A DNA stretch of 64,000 nt, taken from contig NC_092568.1 in NCBI RefSeq assembly GCF_037975245.1, positions 12,673,501-12,737,500 of the forward strand, written 5' to 3'. This document shows, piece after piece, positions 36,801 to 50,027 of the stretch; the first letter of the stretch is position 1, and each line of letters begins with the position of its first letter. The DNA comes from Apostichopus japonicus. Taxonomy: Eukaryota > Echinodermata > Holothuroidea > Aspidochirotida > Stichopodidae. The notes under the pieces were generated by a model. That model was not told the DNA's origin. It saw only the letters and a list, made by a program, of their open reading frames with translations, and did no database searches. The translations under genes were made by a program, and so were the position numbers.

Positions 36801-39483
36801 GGCTGACACCTCGGCTTCGTTTCGATCAGATTTGATTTGATTCCTCGTACTCCTTTTACATCTTTTAACTCTGTCAGCGTTTACCCCAGCTTAAAAAAAT
36901 TCAATCTGAAACATACAGTCAAATATTTAGGGAGTCGACGGATGTGTTTTATGTCTACTATGTGTAACATTTTAAGAGCTGCTCTTTCATTAGATGAAGT
37001 AATCTAGCAAACATACCAGGCTATCTTGAAAACTCTGTTTTCTCCCCTGGAATGGGCTTTTATCCATTCAGATGGGAATTTACGACATAGGAGCGTGAGA
37101 ATGTTTGTCCTCCATACGCTGAGATGCATGTTCAATCTTTTAACAGTGTCACCCTTGCCTGCTTCGTATAAGATACTAACCACAGTCATAACAGAAAAGA
37201 AGATGCAATAGAACTTGACACTGAGACTTTGCCTTAAATGTTAGTAACTAAATTAAAATAAAAAATCAAATCAACATAAAAAGTATTTGATAGAAAGGAT
37301 AGATTTAGGAGTCATTAATAACATAAGAATGTCGATCTTTATCTATTTTATATATTCTCAGAACCACTGTCACACTCTTCTCCTTCCTCTCTGCTGTCCT
37401 CCCCCCATCCCCACCTTCAAGCTCCCACCACAATATGTTTGTGTACTCTCACTGTGCAGTATAACATACACTTGGAATCATTGTGTAAATCTCAGTGTTC
37501 ACAATGTGGTATTCATTACACATGTGTGCACATGTAGATATCTGCATATGTAAACAAATTGATTGTAATTTGAGCTTGTATCGCAGAATGTTGACTTTTC
37601 TCAGTCTCCCTTGGTTCAAGTTTATGAATTTTCTAAATATAATTGCTGTTTAGTAACATCTACTTGAAAGATGTATAAAATCTAATATCCTTGTTGAAGA
37701 AGGACTATCTAGAAGTAAATTAGCAATTATAAGTGATCTTTTGTTGGGTGAACTGCCTAGTCTTCCATAGTAGCAGCTGTCGAGGATGCCGAAATTAAAT
37801 GCATTTCTCATCCCTCAAGGAAAGTGGAAAGCAACCATTTTAAGAAGACATTGTTTATTGTTAGCATCACCATTTGTTTATATCTGAATAAACACAAACA
37901 GCCATTTTGAGGGAGTTCGTAAGCTCATTTCCATTTTGAATTGTTGATGAATAGTTGATGGTGGATTGGATGGCCTCCATCCTTTTGCATTTTGAGTTTA
38001 TTAATAACAATGTCCAACCCTCAGAGTTTGCCATGGTGATATAGCACAAACTGAAAATTTAATTTGCTTGCTTTTGTTTGGTTTTGTTGTACGTGGTGCT
38101 GTTCCTATATTTTTAAAAGCAGAAAGTCCTTGGAATGGCCCTCAATCTACTGTTTGGTTTTATTACAAGGTGAAAGGATTCATTATTCATACTCTTTTAA
38201 TTTATTAGTAAAATATTTTCTTCATTTTATTTCCAATATCAAGATGTACAGTCCTTTAAGGATAAAACATGATATGGGACTTATTCTAAAAAATGAGTGC
38301 AATCAATACCAATTTATGGACAGCTTGTTTCATTTTAAATATACCACGGAGGTGTATAGGACTACTAAAAAGAAAGTGAAATATATAGTATTTTTATGGT
38401 GACGTAGAAGCTAATTTATTCTAAAGCTTTGACAGGCTGTTTGATTTGTTTGAAGTTTAAACTAAATTTTTATGCTTGGACGACCAAAACTATATATCCT
38501 TGAGGTTGTCTGAAGAACAAGCAGCATATTTGATGTTCATTGCACTCAGTCATGCCTTGGTTGGTTTATAGACAAGCAACACGCTTGCTTTTAATACAAC
38601 TGTGTGAAATATTGTGGTGTACGAGGCACAAGAGTCAACCATTACAAACATCCATCCCAAAATTTGTCTTAGCCATTAAAATGGAACAGTTTAAAGTGTT
38701 GGAATCACAGAGAAAAGGATTTACGGTGCTCCTCCCTGCCCCCCCCCCCCCCTCTGTGGTATCTGTTTAACTGATGCACCATAAGGGCTTTCTCAGTCTT
38801 GCTCCACTTGCTAGGCTGGAATGTACATACTCTTTTCATGTTTGAGTGGAAATACACTGAAATACTAGCATTGTATTATAGCTACAATATGTCTTTCAGT
38901 TGACAGCAAGCTTCCTCTTCAACCCAGCTGCCCAAGACCCCCTCCACCAAGTCACTTGGGTAGTTGTCCTATGAGTAATGTGTAAGGATATGTCTGTCCA
39001 GGTCACTTCGGGAGCAATGTTTGTGAAACTTAAAATATTTAAGAAGATTGAATTTATATTGTACTACCATACATGTACAGTTTCATGCATGGTGCAATCT
39101 ATTCTGTGACACTGGTTGCAAAATATTGGTCTTACTATCATTTCCAGATGCCAGACTTAAGTCCATATGCCAGTCCAACACAAGTCAAGTTTATTATTTT
39201 GCATCAGGATTAACAGTTTTCCTTATGATATTTTATTCATTCCTTCTTATTCTGTAAGCCATAAATCTAACCAGAACAATGCCCCACTGTGTCAGTAAGG
39301 AGTTACTCGGGTGGTGTCTCAACATTAGCAATTGAATAAATTAACCTACTTTAATGGTAGAGTATTGCTGAGATAAATTAAATCATCTGGCCAGAGATTC
39401 ATATTCTACTGAATAGTGGGTACTGGGAAAATTTCCTCCCAAGAATAAGACATCGTGAAAGCTACATGCCTCTGTTGCCAGAG
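33871..39483. other. Gene-free stretch
   Basis: AT-rich sequence with no supported gene. Small frames such as 36196-36495 minus and 38064-38402 plus lack any recognisable domain. A run of C lies at about 38740-38752. Confidence 0.45.
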
Positions 39484-39893
39484 ACAAGGACGGAGTGACG
39501 CTCTGGACCCCAGTACCACAGATATGGCTCTTGCACTAAATAAGATCTGGTTCTTGAATTGTCCCAAGGACGGAGTGGCGCTCTGGACCCCAGTACCACA
39601 GATATGGTTCTTGTACTGAACAAGATCTGGTTCTTGAATTGCCCCAAGGACAGGGTGTCGCTCTGGACCCCAGTACCACAGATATGGCTCTTGTACTAAA
39701 TAAGATCTGGTTCTTGAATTTTCCCAAGGACGGAGTGTCGCTCTGGACCCCAGTACCACAGATATGGCTCTTGTACTAAATAAGATCTGGTTCTTGAATT
39801 GCCCCAAGGATGAAGTGTCGCTCTGGATCCCAATACCACAGTATTCTCTCAGTTCTTGTACTATATAAGATCTGGTTCTTGAATTGCCCCAAA
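39484..39893. repeat. 80-bp minisatellite, about 5 copies
   Basis: The unit contains GGACCCCAGTACCACAGATA and AAGATCTGGTTCTTGAATTG. Copies start near 39484, 39564, 39644, 39724 and 39804, and the last is more diverged. Minus-strand frames over it (39406-39807 and others) read the same unit in successive frames and are not genes. Confidence 0.92.
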
Positions 39894-41275
39894 TATAAAA
39901 TCATAAAATAAGTCATTGATTATTGCTGCATATCCTTGATTGTTTTTTAGATAATTCCTATTGTTGTTTTTATGGCTGTTGTTATTGTTTGTGTTGCTAT
40001 TGTTGCTGTCATTGTTGTAGATTGTTTAAACAGGTAAAAGTAAGTACCTATAACCTGTGTGCTTCTCAGCTGTCACAAGGCATGCAAGATTTTGGAGTTG
40101 TAACTGTGGCAGAGTCCACCAGCAGACTAATAGAGCAAGAAGACCTTTCGTGATCTATAAGAGCCCACAACTCAGAATGAATGGCCTCTTTGCCACAGGC
40201 TGGCAGCTGACATGTACTTGTAAACAACATCCACGATTTGTGATTAGCATGGGTAGAAGAAGACCCTTATTGTTCACTTTGTTAGTAGGCTAGAACTGAT
40301 TTCAAGAAGAAACATATTTTCACACCACTCTCTCTTTACAATCATACCCAATGTACAAGTAGTTTGTCAGTGGACATGATTTGACATATAAGCATTGCCA
40401 GAAATAGTGGTAATGGTGACTAAATATGCATGTATTCTGAAGGAAGGAGAACAAAGGAAGCTTTGCGTGAAACTGTTTGCCTTTAAATTATCTACGGTTG
40501 TAGCTTTCGACTAATCAAAACTGCTAGGAGAACAAAACAAAACAAAGGAACCTCATTGTTGAAATACCTGCACAGAAATCTACCAGTAATACTGGTGACA
40601 TCTCCATTAAGAACAGCCTTACCTTCCGATTTCAACCTTTCGATTTGATTTTGGTATAAGTTAAAGAATTGGTCAGGTACCATTCAAGTTGGACATTATA
40701 TATCTGTGTGTAATATTCCCCTCTTCTACAAATCCCCTTTTAATTATCTTTTATTGTTGTACTTACCATTGATTTTATGATCAATAAGTTTATAAACTAG
40801 CAAACAAACAATAATGCTTTTTGTTCATTTAAATTGATTTAACAATTGGACTGACACTTTTAACTGAGCTGTTATCATTGTTGTCTTTGTCATTCATTAT
40901 TCTGAAAAACTTGTATTTCATGTGAAGGTTAATGCAGTTACCATCAGCTACTTCTGTTAGTATTACCATATGGCAAGGTCCTCTCTGTAGTTTATCTGCT
41001 TGAACTCATCCAAATAAGACGAACATATGTTTGAAGCATGGACAATTTCATACACTCTCATGAACCAAAAGTAACTCTTTTGATTCAAATAACCATCTGA
41101 GAATCATGTTTATTCCATAACACATGTATGCACAGTGTACATTTATAGTGACTCAAATCCAATAGCGTGACAAATTCTTAAACCCTTTTCTTCTTCTCTC
41201 TCTAATTTCTTTAATCCTCGCCTTCCACCTGGTACTCATCACTCTTGTTAAAAGGTACCATTGAGTGTATAAATA
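39894..41275. other. Gene-free stretch
   Basis: A TTG/GTT-rich tract lies at about 39958-40020. Nothing else is recognised. Confidence 0.45.
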
Positions 41276-41335
41276 TACATATGTATATAGATATATATAT
41301 ATATATATTATGTTTTCCAACTCATTACGATTTTC

Positions 41336-41392
<57 letters not shown>

Positions 41393-41402
41393 CATATATA
41401 CT
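41276..41402. repeat. (TA)n microsatellite
   Basis: Two TA/ATAC tracts are separated by a short unique spacer. Tyr/Ile frames on both strands across it are artefacts. Confidence 0.95.
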
Positions 41403-44400
41403 GCAGAGCAATGCCACTGCTGTTGTTGCGTGTGGCCGAGGCTGCAATTTCATCCTGACTTTGTTTATATTACCATGCTCTCAACACCCTTCAACCTCTC
41501 TTTGGTACATTATAGTACATACCCAGTCAGAAATCCAGCTCTCTAATTATGAGCTGATACGGAGAGAGTTTGTGTCTTGTGGCATTGCATGCACTGTCTG
41601 CATGCTGGGTTTCCTTCATTTGTGCTCTGTGTTTGAAAGCAGCTAGGATTGCCCTATGGAGCTAAATTATGCTCAATTGCCTGTGTGCTACTGAACACCC
41701 TGTATTTTCAGATGGATGTATTGAGCTCAACAGTGCACTGGGATGGAATTGTATGGTAGCGAGCAGCAATATTTGGTCTGACTTTCCTTGGTATTTAAGA
41801 AGTGCAAAATGTGGACTTTATTTTGTGCTTATGTCAAACAACCTTTAGTCAAAGAATAGGTAAGGTAAGGTTTCACATATGACTTGTATTTTTTTGTAAG
41901 AAATCATTGTATTTATCTGTCTGTGATTTGTTAAACGGAGATCTCAAAAAATTTGTGAATTGCTGATGATCAAGCATCGGTTAGATTCAGCTGCTGGATA
42001 TTTTGACAAATAATATAGTAACTAATTGTTTGCATTAGATGTGTGTGTTTTGGAAAATATATACTCCAATTTGAACATGTGTGTTGGCTAAATTGCTTAA
42101 TAGCATTGATAAAGCAGTACTCAATGTGGAACGGTGTAGATAGAATTCTTAATGTAGTTAATACTGTACTGAGTATAGTGACTATACAGTAGCACTTGCA
42201 GATTAATGGAGGAACATTTGCTAGAGCATATATATGCAGGAAGGAAATTATTGCTTTACTGGTATTAACGAACAATTAATGAATTCCAGTATTACTTGAC
42301 ATGGAGACAGGATTAACTCTTTTTGTTTTATCGTAAACAATTTCTTCATTTTCTTGGCTCTTCTGTTTTTCACTGCCCCTGTGGTACTCTTGTGCAGTGA
42401 GAAGGTTTTTCAAGATTTTGTTTGTAATAAATTTATCTAGAATGGATTAGTTTTGCAACCTTCCATTTTGAATCAGAAGCCACCAATAGATTTTTTCTCT
42501 GCCGTTGTTTTTAATATAATGTTATAACTATTCACTCATCATTGAACATTTGGATGTATTTTAAACCAATAGTTGAGTTTGGATATTTGTGCTATATTAC
42601 GGCTAAAGTCAAAACTACATGTGTTGTGTTGAGCGAACTATGTATCATTCTGTCCAATGTTATGCTGTAGTGTTACATTAATTGATATCCCAGGATTAAT
42701 CTTCAGTAAATGTTATGTACAGTACAGTATATGTTTACACTTAGCTTGTCCAAAGTAACAAATTGTTCGCCATTTAATCCAACAGTTTTTTTATCCATTT
42801 TATGTCCCTCAAATTTAATGTAACCTTTCTGGTTCATAATTAGTGAACCTTTGAAGTTAATTTATGGCATATTTCTATGTTTTTATTTCAATTTTAATGC
42901 CATGAAGAAGCAGGCTATTGTTCAGATATGCCAGCTGTCTGGTATTCACTGTTGTATATATATGTTATTGTCAGTCTGTCACAATTTGACACAAAATTCA
43001 GCTGTTAAGCAGTATTTTGTTTCTTTGGAAATTTAACCAAGCAGTAGACAATGAAGCTCAATGAAGCTCGATTTTGTCTGATCAAACTAATGCACGGTCA
43101 TGAGTATTTCATCCACTGGAGATGAATAGCTAAAGTTAGTGTTTCCATTCAGTTTGCAACATTTTGTCCAATGGACACTGTCTCAGATGAGTATCAATTC
43201 CAGGTAAAGAACAACATGGACAATATCAAGCATTCCATCTAGGTTATGATTTGATATTATTCAATTATTTGAAATTTTTAGTTCATTATTTGGAAGGTTG
43301 ACTCGTCTAGCTATTGAACGACAAAAAAATGTAATGTATTGAAAATCATCAAAACAGTTATGAAATTGGACTGGAAATAATACTTTAAATAAAGCATGCT
43401 CTATGGATATGATCCATGAAGTAAATGTGAATAAGAAAACTACACATGCATACTTCAAAATATTAAATTAATTGATAAATGCAGTAAAAGTGCAAGCGAG
43501 AATAATGAATGAATGTATTGAATGTTGCAGAGTGCATGATTATAACATGGAAAATTTTGATAAAGTAGTTTTACTTTAATGAAGAAATCCTGTAGTTAAC
43601 ATACTAGGACAGTTTCAGCACTGTAATATAAATTTGTGATCCATAGTTGCTTGTTTGGAATATTCCACCTTTCAAACCATTGAAAGTATTCAACTCAGAG
43701 GGAATGTATAAAGCACTTATACCTTGATTACCATACATTACTGATCATATTCAATTGCACTTGATGTCACAAGGATAGTACAGTATATTTGCACTACATG
43801 GTAAATTAGGCTCAAAGTTCTTATATACTATTCCATGCACTGAGAGTAACATGATCATGTAATGTACTCACTATAGTGTACAAAGCTAGCAGACTTATAC
43901 CCAAGGCTGCCACTGTTACCACATTGCCTAGCCAAGACCACTATTTAAGATGCTTACGATATAAAATGTAACTTGAAAATTTGAATATATTCTCAAATAA
44001 GTATGCACTAAACTGTCATTGATTTGAGACTCTTTTGGTAGAAAAATTAAAAGAAAAAAAAATAACATTCCTTTGTTTGTTGACTCATCCTAACACTATT
44101 GTATGTCCCAAAATGCACAGCCAGTTAAAAAAATGCTGTTATCTCTATTACACAGATAATTTATGTGGAATATGCTCAATCGATCATGATTCGAATGGTG
44201 TTTTCTAATTGTTGCTTCATTCCACAAATTTGTAGAATATCCTACTATTTTTATACCTTATACTGTTTACTTCAGAGTATTGATTAAATAAAACTCATAC
44301 TGCTATATAAACAAATCTTAAGCCATTAATGCCAATCTGTTTACCATGTGCTAATTCGTCTTATGAAGTAAAGATAGAAAATCCATCTGTTAATAAAGAA

Positions 44401-45555
44401 GCAGCCATACACGTGTGTACAGTGTGTGGTGCTTGTAGTAGTGTGTGATAGTTCTCTACAAACCCCTGATGATGTGTGAGTGTGTTTAATTGCACTCTGT
44501 GCTATGAATGCCTACTGACATTGAGATGACCATGTAAGCTGTGTAGATATAGAGTTTTAACAACTCACTAACACCACAGCTGAAGAAATTATGTATAATG
44601 ATGTTGCATTGCCCAGTACAGTGTTCACAACTAGAACGAAAGGTATATAATTCTACAGTGGAAGTTATTGCATATTATTTGAACACACATTTAGAGTGCT
44701 AGTCTTTTTGCATTGGGCAAAATGTTTATTCAAACTGTATCAAGCTTCAGTTTAACTCAAGTTAAATCAAAAAGAAAATGTTTTGGTTTGTTCTTTATTT
44801 GTCATTAATACTACTAAGTAGATTAAAAAAAAAAGTGTGATAAAAGATGTTTTATGGAATGCATGCTATTACTAATAATCTGCTAATCAGCTAAGTTGTT
44901 TTCTTGTCAAATCAAAAAATTGTGTTTTTGAAATTGAAATGACATTTTTGAGTAATTTTGGTCTGTTATTGTTTTGTTGGTATATGGAGGAATGTTGCAG
45001 TCAAATGCAAACAGCTGTTTAATGGATTTTCACCTTGGAAAACTCCGTAATCTAAACTATAATCAGTCGGTTTGTTCAGTATTTTTATGTTTCAATATAT
45101 ATGAAAGTACAAAAGACAAGGTAAATGAGAATGCCTATTTCAGATGAACTAGAACAGAAAAGAACACGAAGGTGACCTCTCAAATGTGTATCATCTGATG
45201 GGATTCTTGATTATTATGAAATTCAAGATTTTATTCGATTCCTTTACAGAATGAATGATTCTATAGAAACTCCTCCTTTTGGAAATTCCTGCATTCTAAA
45301 TGTATTGGGAATGATGACGTTATATATTATAGTATGAACTACTGCAATGTGATGAGGAGGAGGAAATAGTATATATGGCATGTTGCTTCGTATTTTGCTC
45401 AAATTAGGTTTCATTGATATATGTATGTATGTATTTTAGATCCTCCTGCAAGCAGAAACTTGCAAAGAAGCCATCATAGATTCATATTTAACGTCCATGA
45501 TTATGAATTGTCAATTGTCAACAACTCTGTAACTGGACAAAATACATTAATCTTG
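41403..45555. other. Gene-free stretch
   Basis: No supported gene. Frames at 41970-42275 minus and 43261-43458 minus have no recognised family. Upstream (lower-coordinate) sequence next to 45556 may be the body of the SINE described there. Confidence 0.45.
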
Positions 45556-45627
45556 TGACTTGAGTGACTTGAACTCGGGACCTTATGATTGAAAGGCATG
45601 GGCGTTAACCACTGAGCTAACACTCCT
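45556..45627 (-). repeat. tRNA-derived SINE head or tRNA pseudogene
   Basis: On the minus strand the sequence opens GGAGTGTTAGCTCAGTGG. It has a perfect A box TAGCTCAGTGG (45609-45619), a CCTT/AAGG anticodon-stem-like hairpin and a B box GAGTTCAAGTC (45566-45576). A 3' acceptor strand pairing with GGAGTGT is missing, so it is not a functional tRNA. A pol III SINE head is the best explanation. Confidence 0.6.
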
Positions 45628-46920
45628 ATAATTTATATTATTTTAACTCCTACTATCATATATCCTCCCTCACCTTTTCAGCGCCTACACATAATACCTA
45701 CTTTAATAAAGAACATCATAAAATTGATCATAACTGAGGTTTAATATGAAAAACAATTGTGTATGTTTGTGTCAGCACCATATAGTTTTGTCACTTGTAA
45801 TTAAACCGTTGATCCGTAATTTCGTAGCTCCCTCCTAGTAGTCATCCATAGATAGAGTGAATAATGTACTCTCTGATTGACTCCTACTCCCACCCACCTC
45901 TCTTATTAGACACTTCCAGACTTACTCCTACACAAAAACTATAAAGCAATTGAATAAGTGTAATAAACAGCAATAACAGTTGCTGTGTTGTACATTATTT
46001 TAGAAAGCTTTAAATTTGATTGTTTTACATTTGGCATATTAAACACTTCCATAATTTCTCTTTATCTCATTGGGCGCAAAAAAGAAAGCAAAAATCCACG
46101 CAGGTTCATGCATTTTGAAAGAAAGGTCACGAATATGGTCAAATCGTATAAAATAAAACTAACAGTATCAAAAGATGCAGTAAGTATTTGGAAAGGACAT
46201 TTGAATAGTTAAAATGCAAATAAAGGGACATCAAGGGTTGCTATCATGGTACCAGATTGGAATAAAATTGATTAAAAAAGTAATGGATGGATTTACACGT
46301 AATTAGTTCTGTTGTAGTAGTGGTTTTTCAGTTAGAGTCAGGGGCCTGTGAGGGGGAAAGTTTGGCTTATTTTAAAAACTGCCTAAACAGAAGACAGAGA
46401 GATTGTTTCAGGATAAACAATTTGCTATCATTTTAGGATGAATATACTCTTTTATAGTCACACTTGACAGTATACCTTCAGGAAAGTAAATGTAAGTCAC
46501 TTTTGGTTTAACAAATTTGTTTGATTGTGTTCAGCATACATTTAGTTAATCGTCTACAAGTTTTTCTTACCCATATCTTTAAATGAAGACTTGATAAAAG
46601 TTTGTGACAAATCTATCACAATGAGTACAAAATGCTTAGCCAGATAAAATTGTATTTGTAAAGCTTGTGGCAGACATGTATTGAGTCCGTACTTGTATGC
46701 TAGAATAGTTTCTGTGCTTGAACTCGCTGTCAGAATGGTACTAGTATATACATACTGGGGGTATTTTGGAAGTCTATAGTATAGAGTGCTAGAGCATAAT
46801 AATTAGTACTCATACTCATAGTGTAGAGCCTTGTAATCATACTCATACCAAGAGGAATTCTGCAAGTACTTGTACTCTAGCTGTTGTACAGTTTGGCTTG
46901 GACTAAATCTAAGTATACCC
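45628..46920. other. Gene-free stretch
   Basis: No gene recognised. A cluster of GTACTTGTA and ACTCATACTCATA words at 46690-46890 may be a decayed relative of the AGTACTT element at 4380-4907. Confidence 0.4.
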
Positions 46921-47140
46921 TGTAACAGATTCTAGGAGTTCATGCTGTTGTACTAGTAACACAAGTCTGGCTTCTTGAGACTACATCTAACTGTAACAGA
47001 TTCTATGAGTTCATGATGTTGTACTAGCATTACAAGTCTGCCTTCAGACTACATCTTAGTGTAACAGATTCTATGAGTTCATGCTGTTGTACTAGTAATA
47101 CAAGTCTGGCTTAGACTACATCTAACTGTAACAGATTATT
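46921..47140. repeat. About 68-bp tandem repeat, 3.2 copies
   Basis: Units starting TGTAACAGATTCTATGAGTT and containing GTTGTACTAGTAATACAAGT begin at 46921, 46992, 47060 and 47127. Confidence 0.88.
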
Positions 47141-48207
47141 CCTAATATGTGTATTACTTCAGCATCATGAAGGGATGCCGTCAGCAGTTTGTTTGATGGA
47201 GTATTTATAAATCCTGTTACTTGCGCTTGAAGAATCTTACCATGTTTTAGATGCATACATTTAACTAAAAATTGCAAAACCAATGCACCAATAGATGCTA
47301 GCTTATCTGGAAATGGTCAAGATTTAGAAGAATTGACATTTTGTTGTTTTCAATTACTAGCTGTACCTGCATTAATTATTTGTATTTGTGTATCAATGTG
47401 TACTGAAAACAAGCCTTCGCAGATGTTTCTTTTGCTGCCTTTAATAGTCAGCATTTTGTTACATTGGATGCATGTTCAAGTAGCTCGGTGCCTTGGTGTC
47501 TGGTGTCTCTACTCTATTCCTAGTAACTGTTTTTAAGTTCAGAAACCTGAGAGTATGAATCTTTGAGTAAAAATGCTAAATTTATCTTTGCATGGATGAA
47601 AAGAGTAAAGGTCAGTTCTCTTGGTTAGCAACAACTACAGGAAGAAATTTTACCTTTTTTTTCAGTGAAAACAGAAACTAAAGAAGAAAACATTAGAGAT
47701 CTGATGGCCCACTATGCAGCTTTCTAGAAATCTATTCAGATAACAAGGCCTGTTAAATTGCATGTATTGATCATGTTGAAACCTTTGGAATAATTATTTG
47801 TCCTCACTTAATCTTTGGAAAATATCATATGATATTATGTTATCCAAACAGATTGCAAAAGACAAGCACTTCTCCTTCTCAACAGAGAAGTTTCAAATAT
47901 AATGTGGGAATTGGGAAAACATTAGTTTACTTTTTAACACAACTTGAATTTTTATAATCTGCAAATTAATTGAGATTGAGGAAAAGAGCAAAAATCTCAT
48001 ACATATGATGGAAAGTACAATCTCACCAAATATTACAGACTTCGTTGAAGATATGTGTTTTACTGTACTGATTACATGTCTCAGTTTAAAAACTTATTTG
48101 CCTTCTGCATAAGTGAATCCTTCAATCCCACCATGAATGATTCATTCTTAATTAATTAACTGTGGGTAATCAAGACTTTGCAAGTACAGTGCTCTCTTTT
48201 AGTATTA

Positions 48208-48940
48208 TTTATATAGGTAATTCTAGCTCACTCTTATATACATATAGGTAACTATCTGTATCATAATATGTTGTACATATAGGTAACTGGGTCAATTCTT
48301 TATTATTGCATATATACATATAGGTAACTATCTGTATCATTATATGTTGTACATATAGGTAACTGGGTCAATTCTTTATTGTTGCATATACATATAGGTA
48401 ACTATCTATATCTTAATATGTTGTACATATAGGTAACTGGGTCAATTCTTTATTGTTGCATATATACATATAGGTAACTATCTGTATCATAATATGGTGT
48501 ACATATAGGTAACGGGGTCAATTCTTTATTGTTGCATATATACATATAGGTAACTATCTGTATCATAATATGGTGTACATATAGGTAACAGGGTCAATTC
48601 TTTACTGTTGCATATATACATATAGGTAACTATCTGTATCATAATATGTTGTACATATAGGTAACTGGGTCAACTCTTTATTGCTGCATATATACATATA
48701 GGTAACTATCTGTATCATAATATGGTGTACATATAGGTAACTGGGTCAACTCTTTATTGCTGCATATATACATATAGGTAACTATTTGTATCATAATATG
48801 TTGTACATATAGGTAACTGGGTCAATTCTTTATTGTTGCATATATACATAGGTAACTTTCTGTATCTTACTATGTTGTATATATAGGTAACTCTGGGTCA
48901 AATCTTTGTCGTAGTATGGTTCAGGTAACTCTAGGTCACA
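48208..48940. repeat. 76-bp dimeric minisatellite, about 9 copies, rich in AGGTAAC
   Basis: Each unit has two related halves of about 38 bp. Both carry ACATATAGGTAACT; one continues GGGTCAATTCTTTATTG and the other ATCTGTATCATAATATG. Copies of the GGGTCA half fall near 48289, 48365, 48439, 48515, 48591, 48667, 48742 and 48818, with a degenerate ninth near 48894. The AG|GTAAC core resembles a splice donor about 18 times over. Confidence 0.93.
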
Positions 48941-49675
48941 ACAGATATGCTGTAATAGGACATGCATAAGGGAGTTTACATTTGATTAAACATTCTTTCA
49001 TTCTTCTTACCAACCCATCTGGTACATTTGCTTCGAATACAATTCATAAAATTGAACGTCAGCCCTATAATAAACCATGTTTACACGATTTGAGATATAG
49101 TAGTAAGAGACTAAGAAATATCGTCTTTTACAAAGGAAAAACAAGGTGAACTGAAGTAGTGTTTTCGGAGAGAAGCAAAACAGTTTTTCTTTGTCCTCCG
49201 CTACTGCCCCATTCTTCCTTCTTACTCATCTCCTCTCCCCTTCCCCCACAAAATAAAAAACATAAAAAATAACAAAATAGTTTAACACTATAATTTTATT
49301 CACTGATTTCCTTCTGCTGTTGCAAAAAAAAAATAATAATTGACACCTCGTTAGAACTTGGATAAAGAATATCGCAATTTCCAACCAATTGCACTCTATG
49401 CTGAGATGGAACCTGTTTAGGTTCACTTATAGGGTTTTCTGGAGATATCTGTGGAATTTCAAGCACCAGAGGAGGCAACCTGTCCAATGACGTAGGTTCT
49501 GTTTTCATGCTAGTTTGTTTTATGCTGCAGTGAAAGCATCAAAAGACATTTCCGTTGTATTTAACTGGTTCTAAATTTGCCCACCTTTTATTTTGAAAAC
49601 ATAATAGCACTTTGTCCTAATGACTCAGAAGTGGCACTCACCCCTCTTTCACTTTATATTTTTGTTTCATTACAG
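48941..49675. other. Region upstream of the PLCB4-type first coding exon
   Basis: This may contain a promoter or an intron ending at the acceptor-like pyrimidine tract TTTTTGTTTCATTACAG (49659-49675). I see no clear TATA box or initiator, so the transcription start is unknown. Confidence 0.35.
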
Positions 49676-50027
49676 CAGCGTGGCTGGACAAAACATTGAA
49701 AATTGGCTCTCCTCCATCTCAACGGATTACCTCCTTCTCCACTCGAGTGTCGAGATAGACGGATCTGGTAGGGATAACTTCTCGTGAATGAGCAATAATA
49801 ATGGCCGTATCAAGGTGTGGGTGTAAACACTGAGAGCCAGTCCAACTTTGTTGTATTGTCAGGAGGAACACAGTCTCTACAAACCAGTTGAAAGTTAGAA
49901 GTCTTTTCAACGAGTGGCCGGGGGATTGATGTCATCCAGTCAGAGTTTTGTTAACATCGTGCCACACTGATTTGAAATATCTTTTCCTGAGTCTCATGTT
50001 TGTGTTTGGAGGTTCTAGCCAGTGGTC
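49676..50027 (+). promoter_or_regulatory. PLCB4: Probable 5' UTR of the PLCB4-type gene, with upstream ORFs
   Basis: A good acceptor (pyrimidine tract then ACAG) ends at 49675, suggesting the leader exon starts there. A short uORF runs 49929-49970. A second uORF starts at 49996 in a weak context (CTCATGT) and overlaps the main start out of frame, ending at 50079. An in-frame TAG at 50016-50018 blocks any N-terminal extension of the main protein. Confidence 0.5.

Noticed and set aside
39406-39807. 133-codon minus-strand frame with repeated NQILFS-like blocks
   Set aside because: It is a translation of the 80-bp minisatellite in shifting frames.
41245-41646. 133-codon frame rich in Tyr and Ile
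   Set aside because: It is read through a TA microsatellite; the remainder has no recognisable domain.
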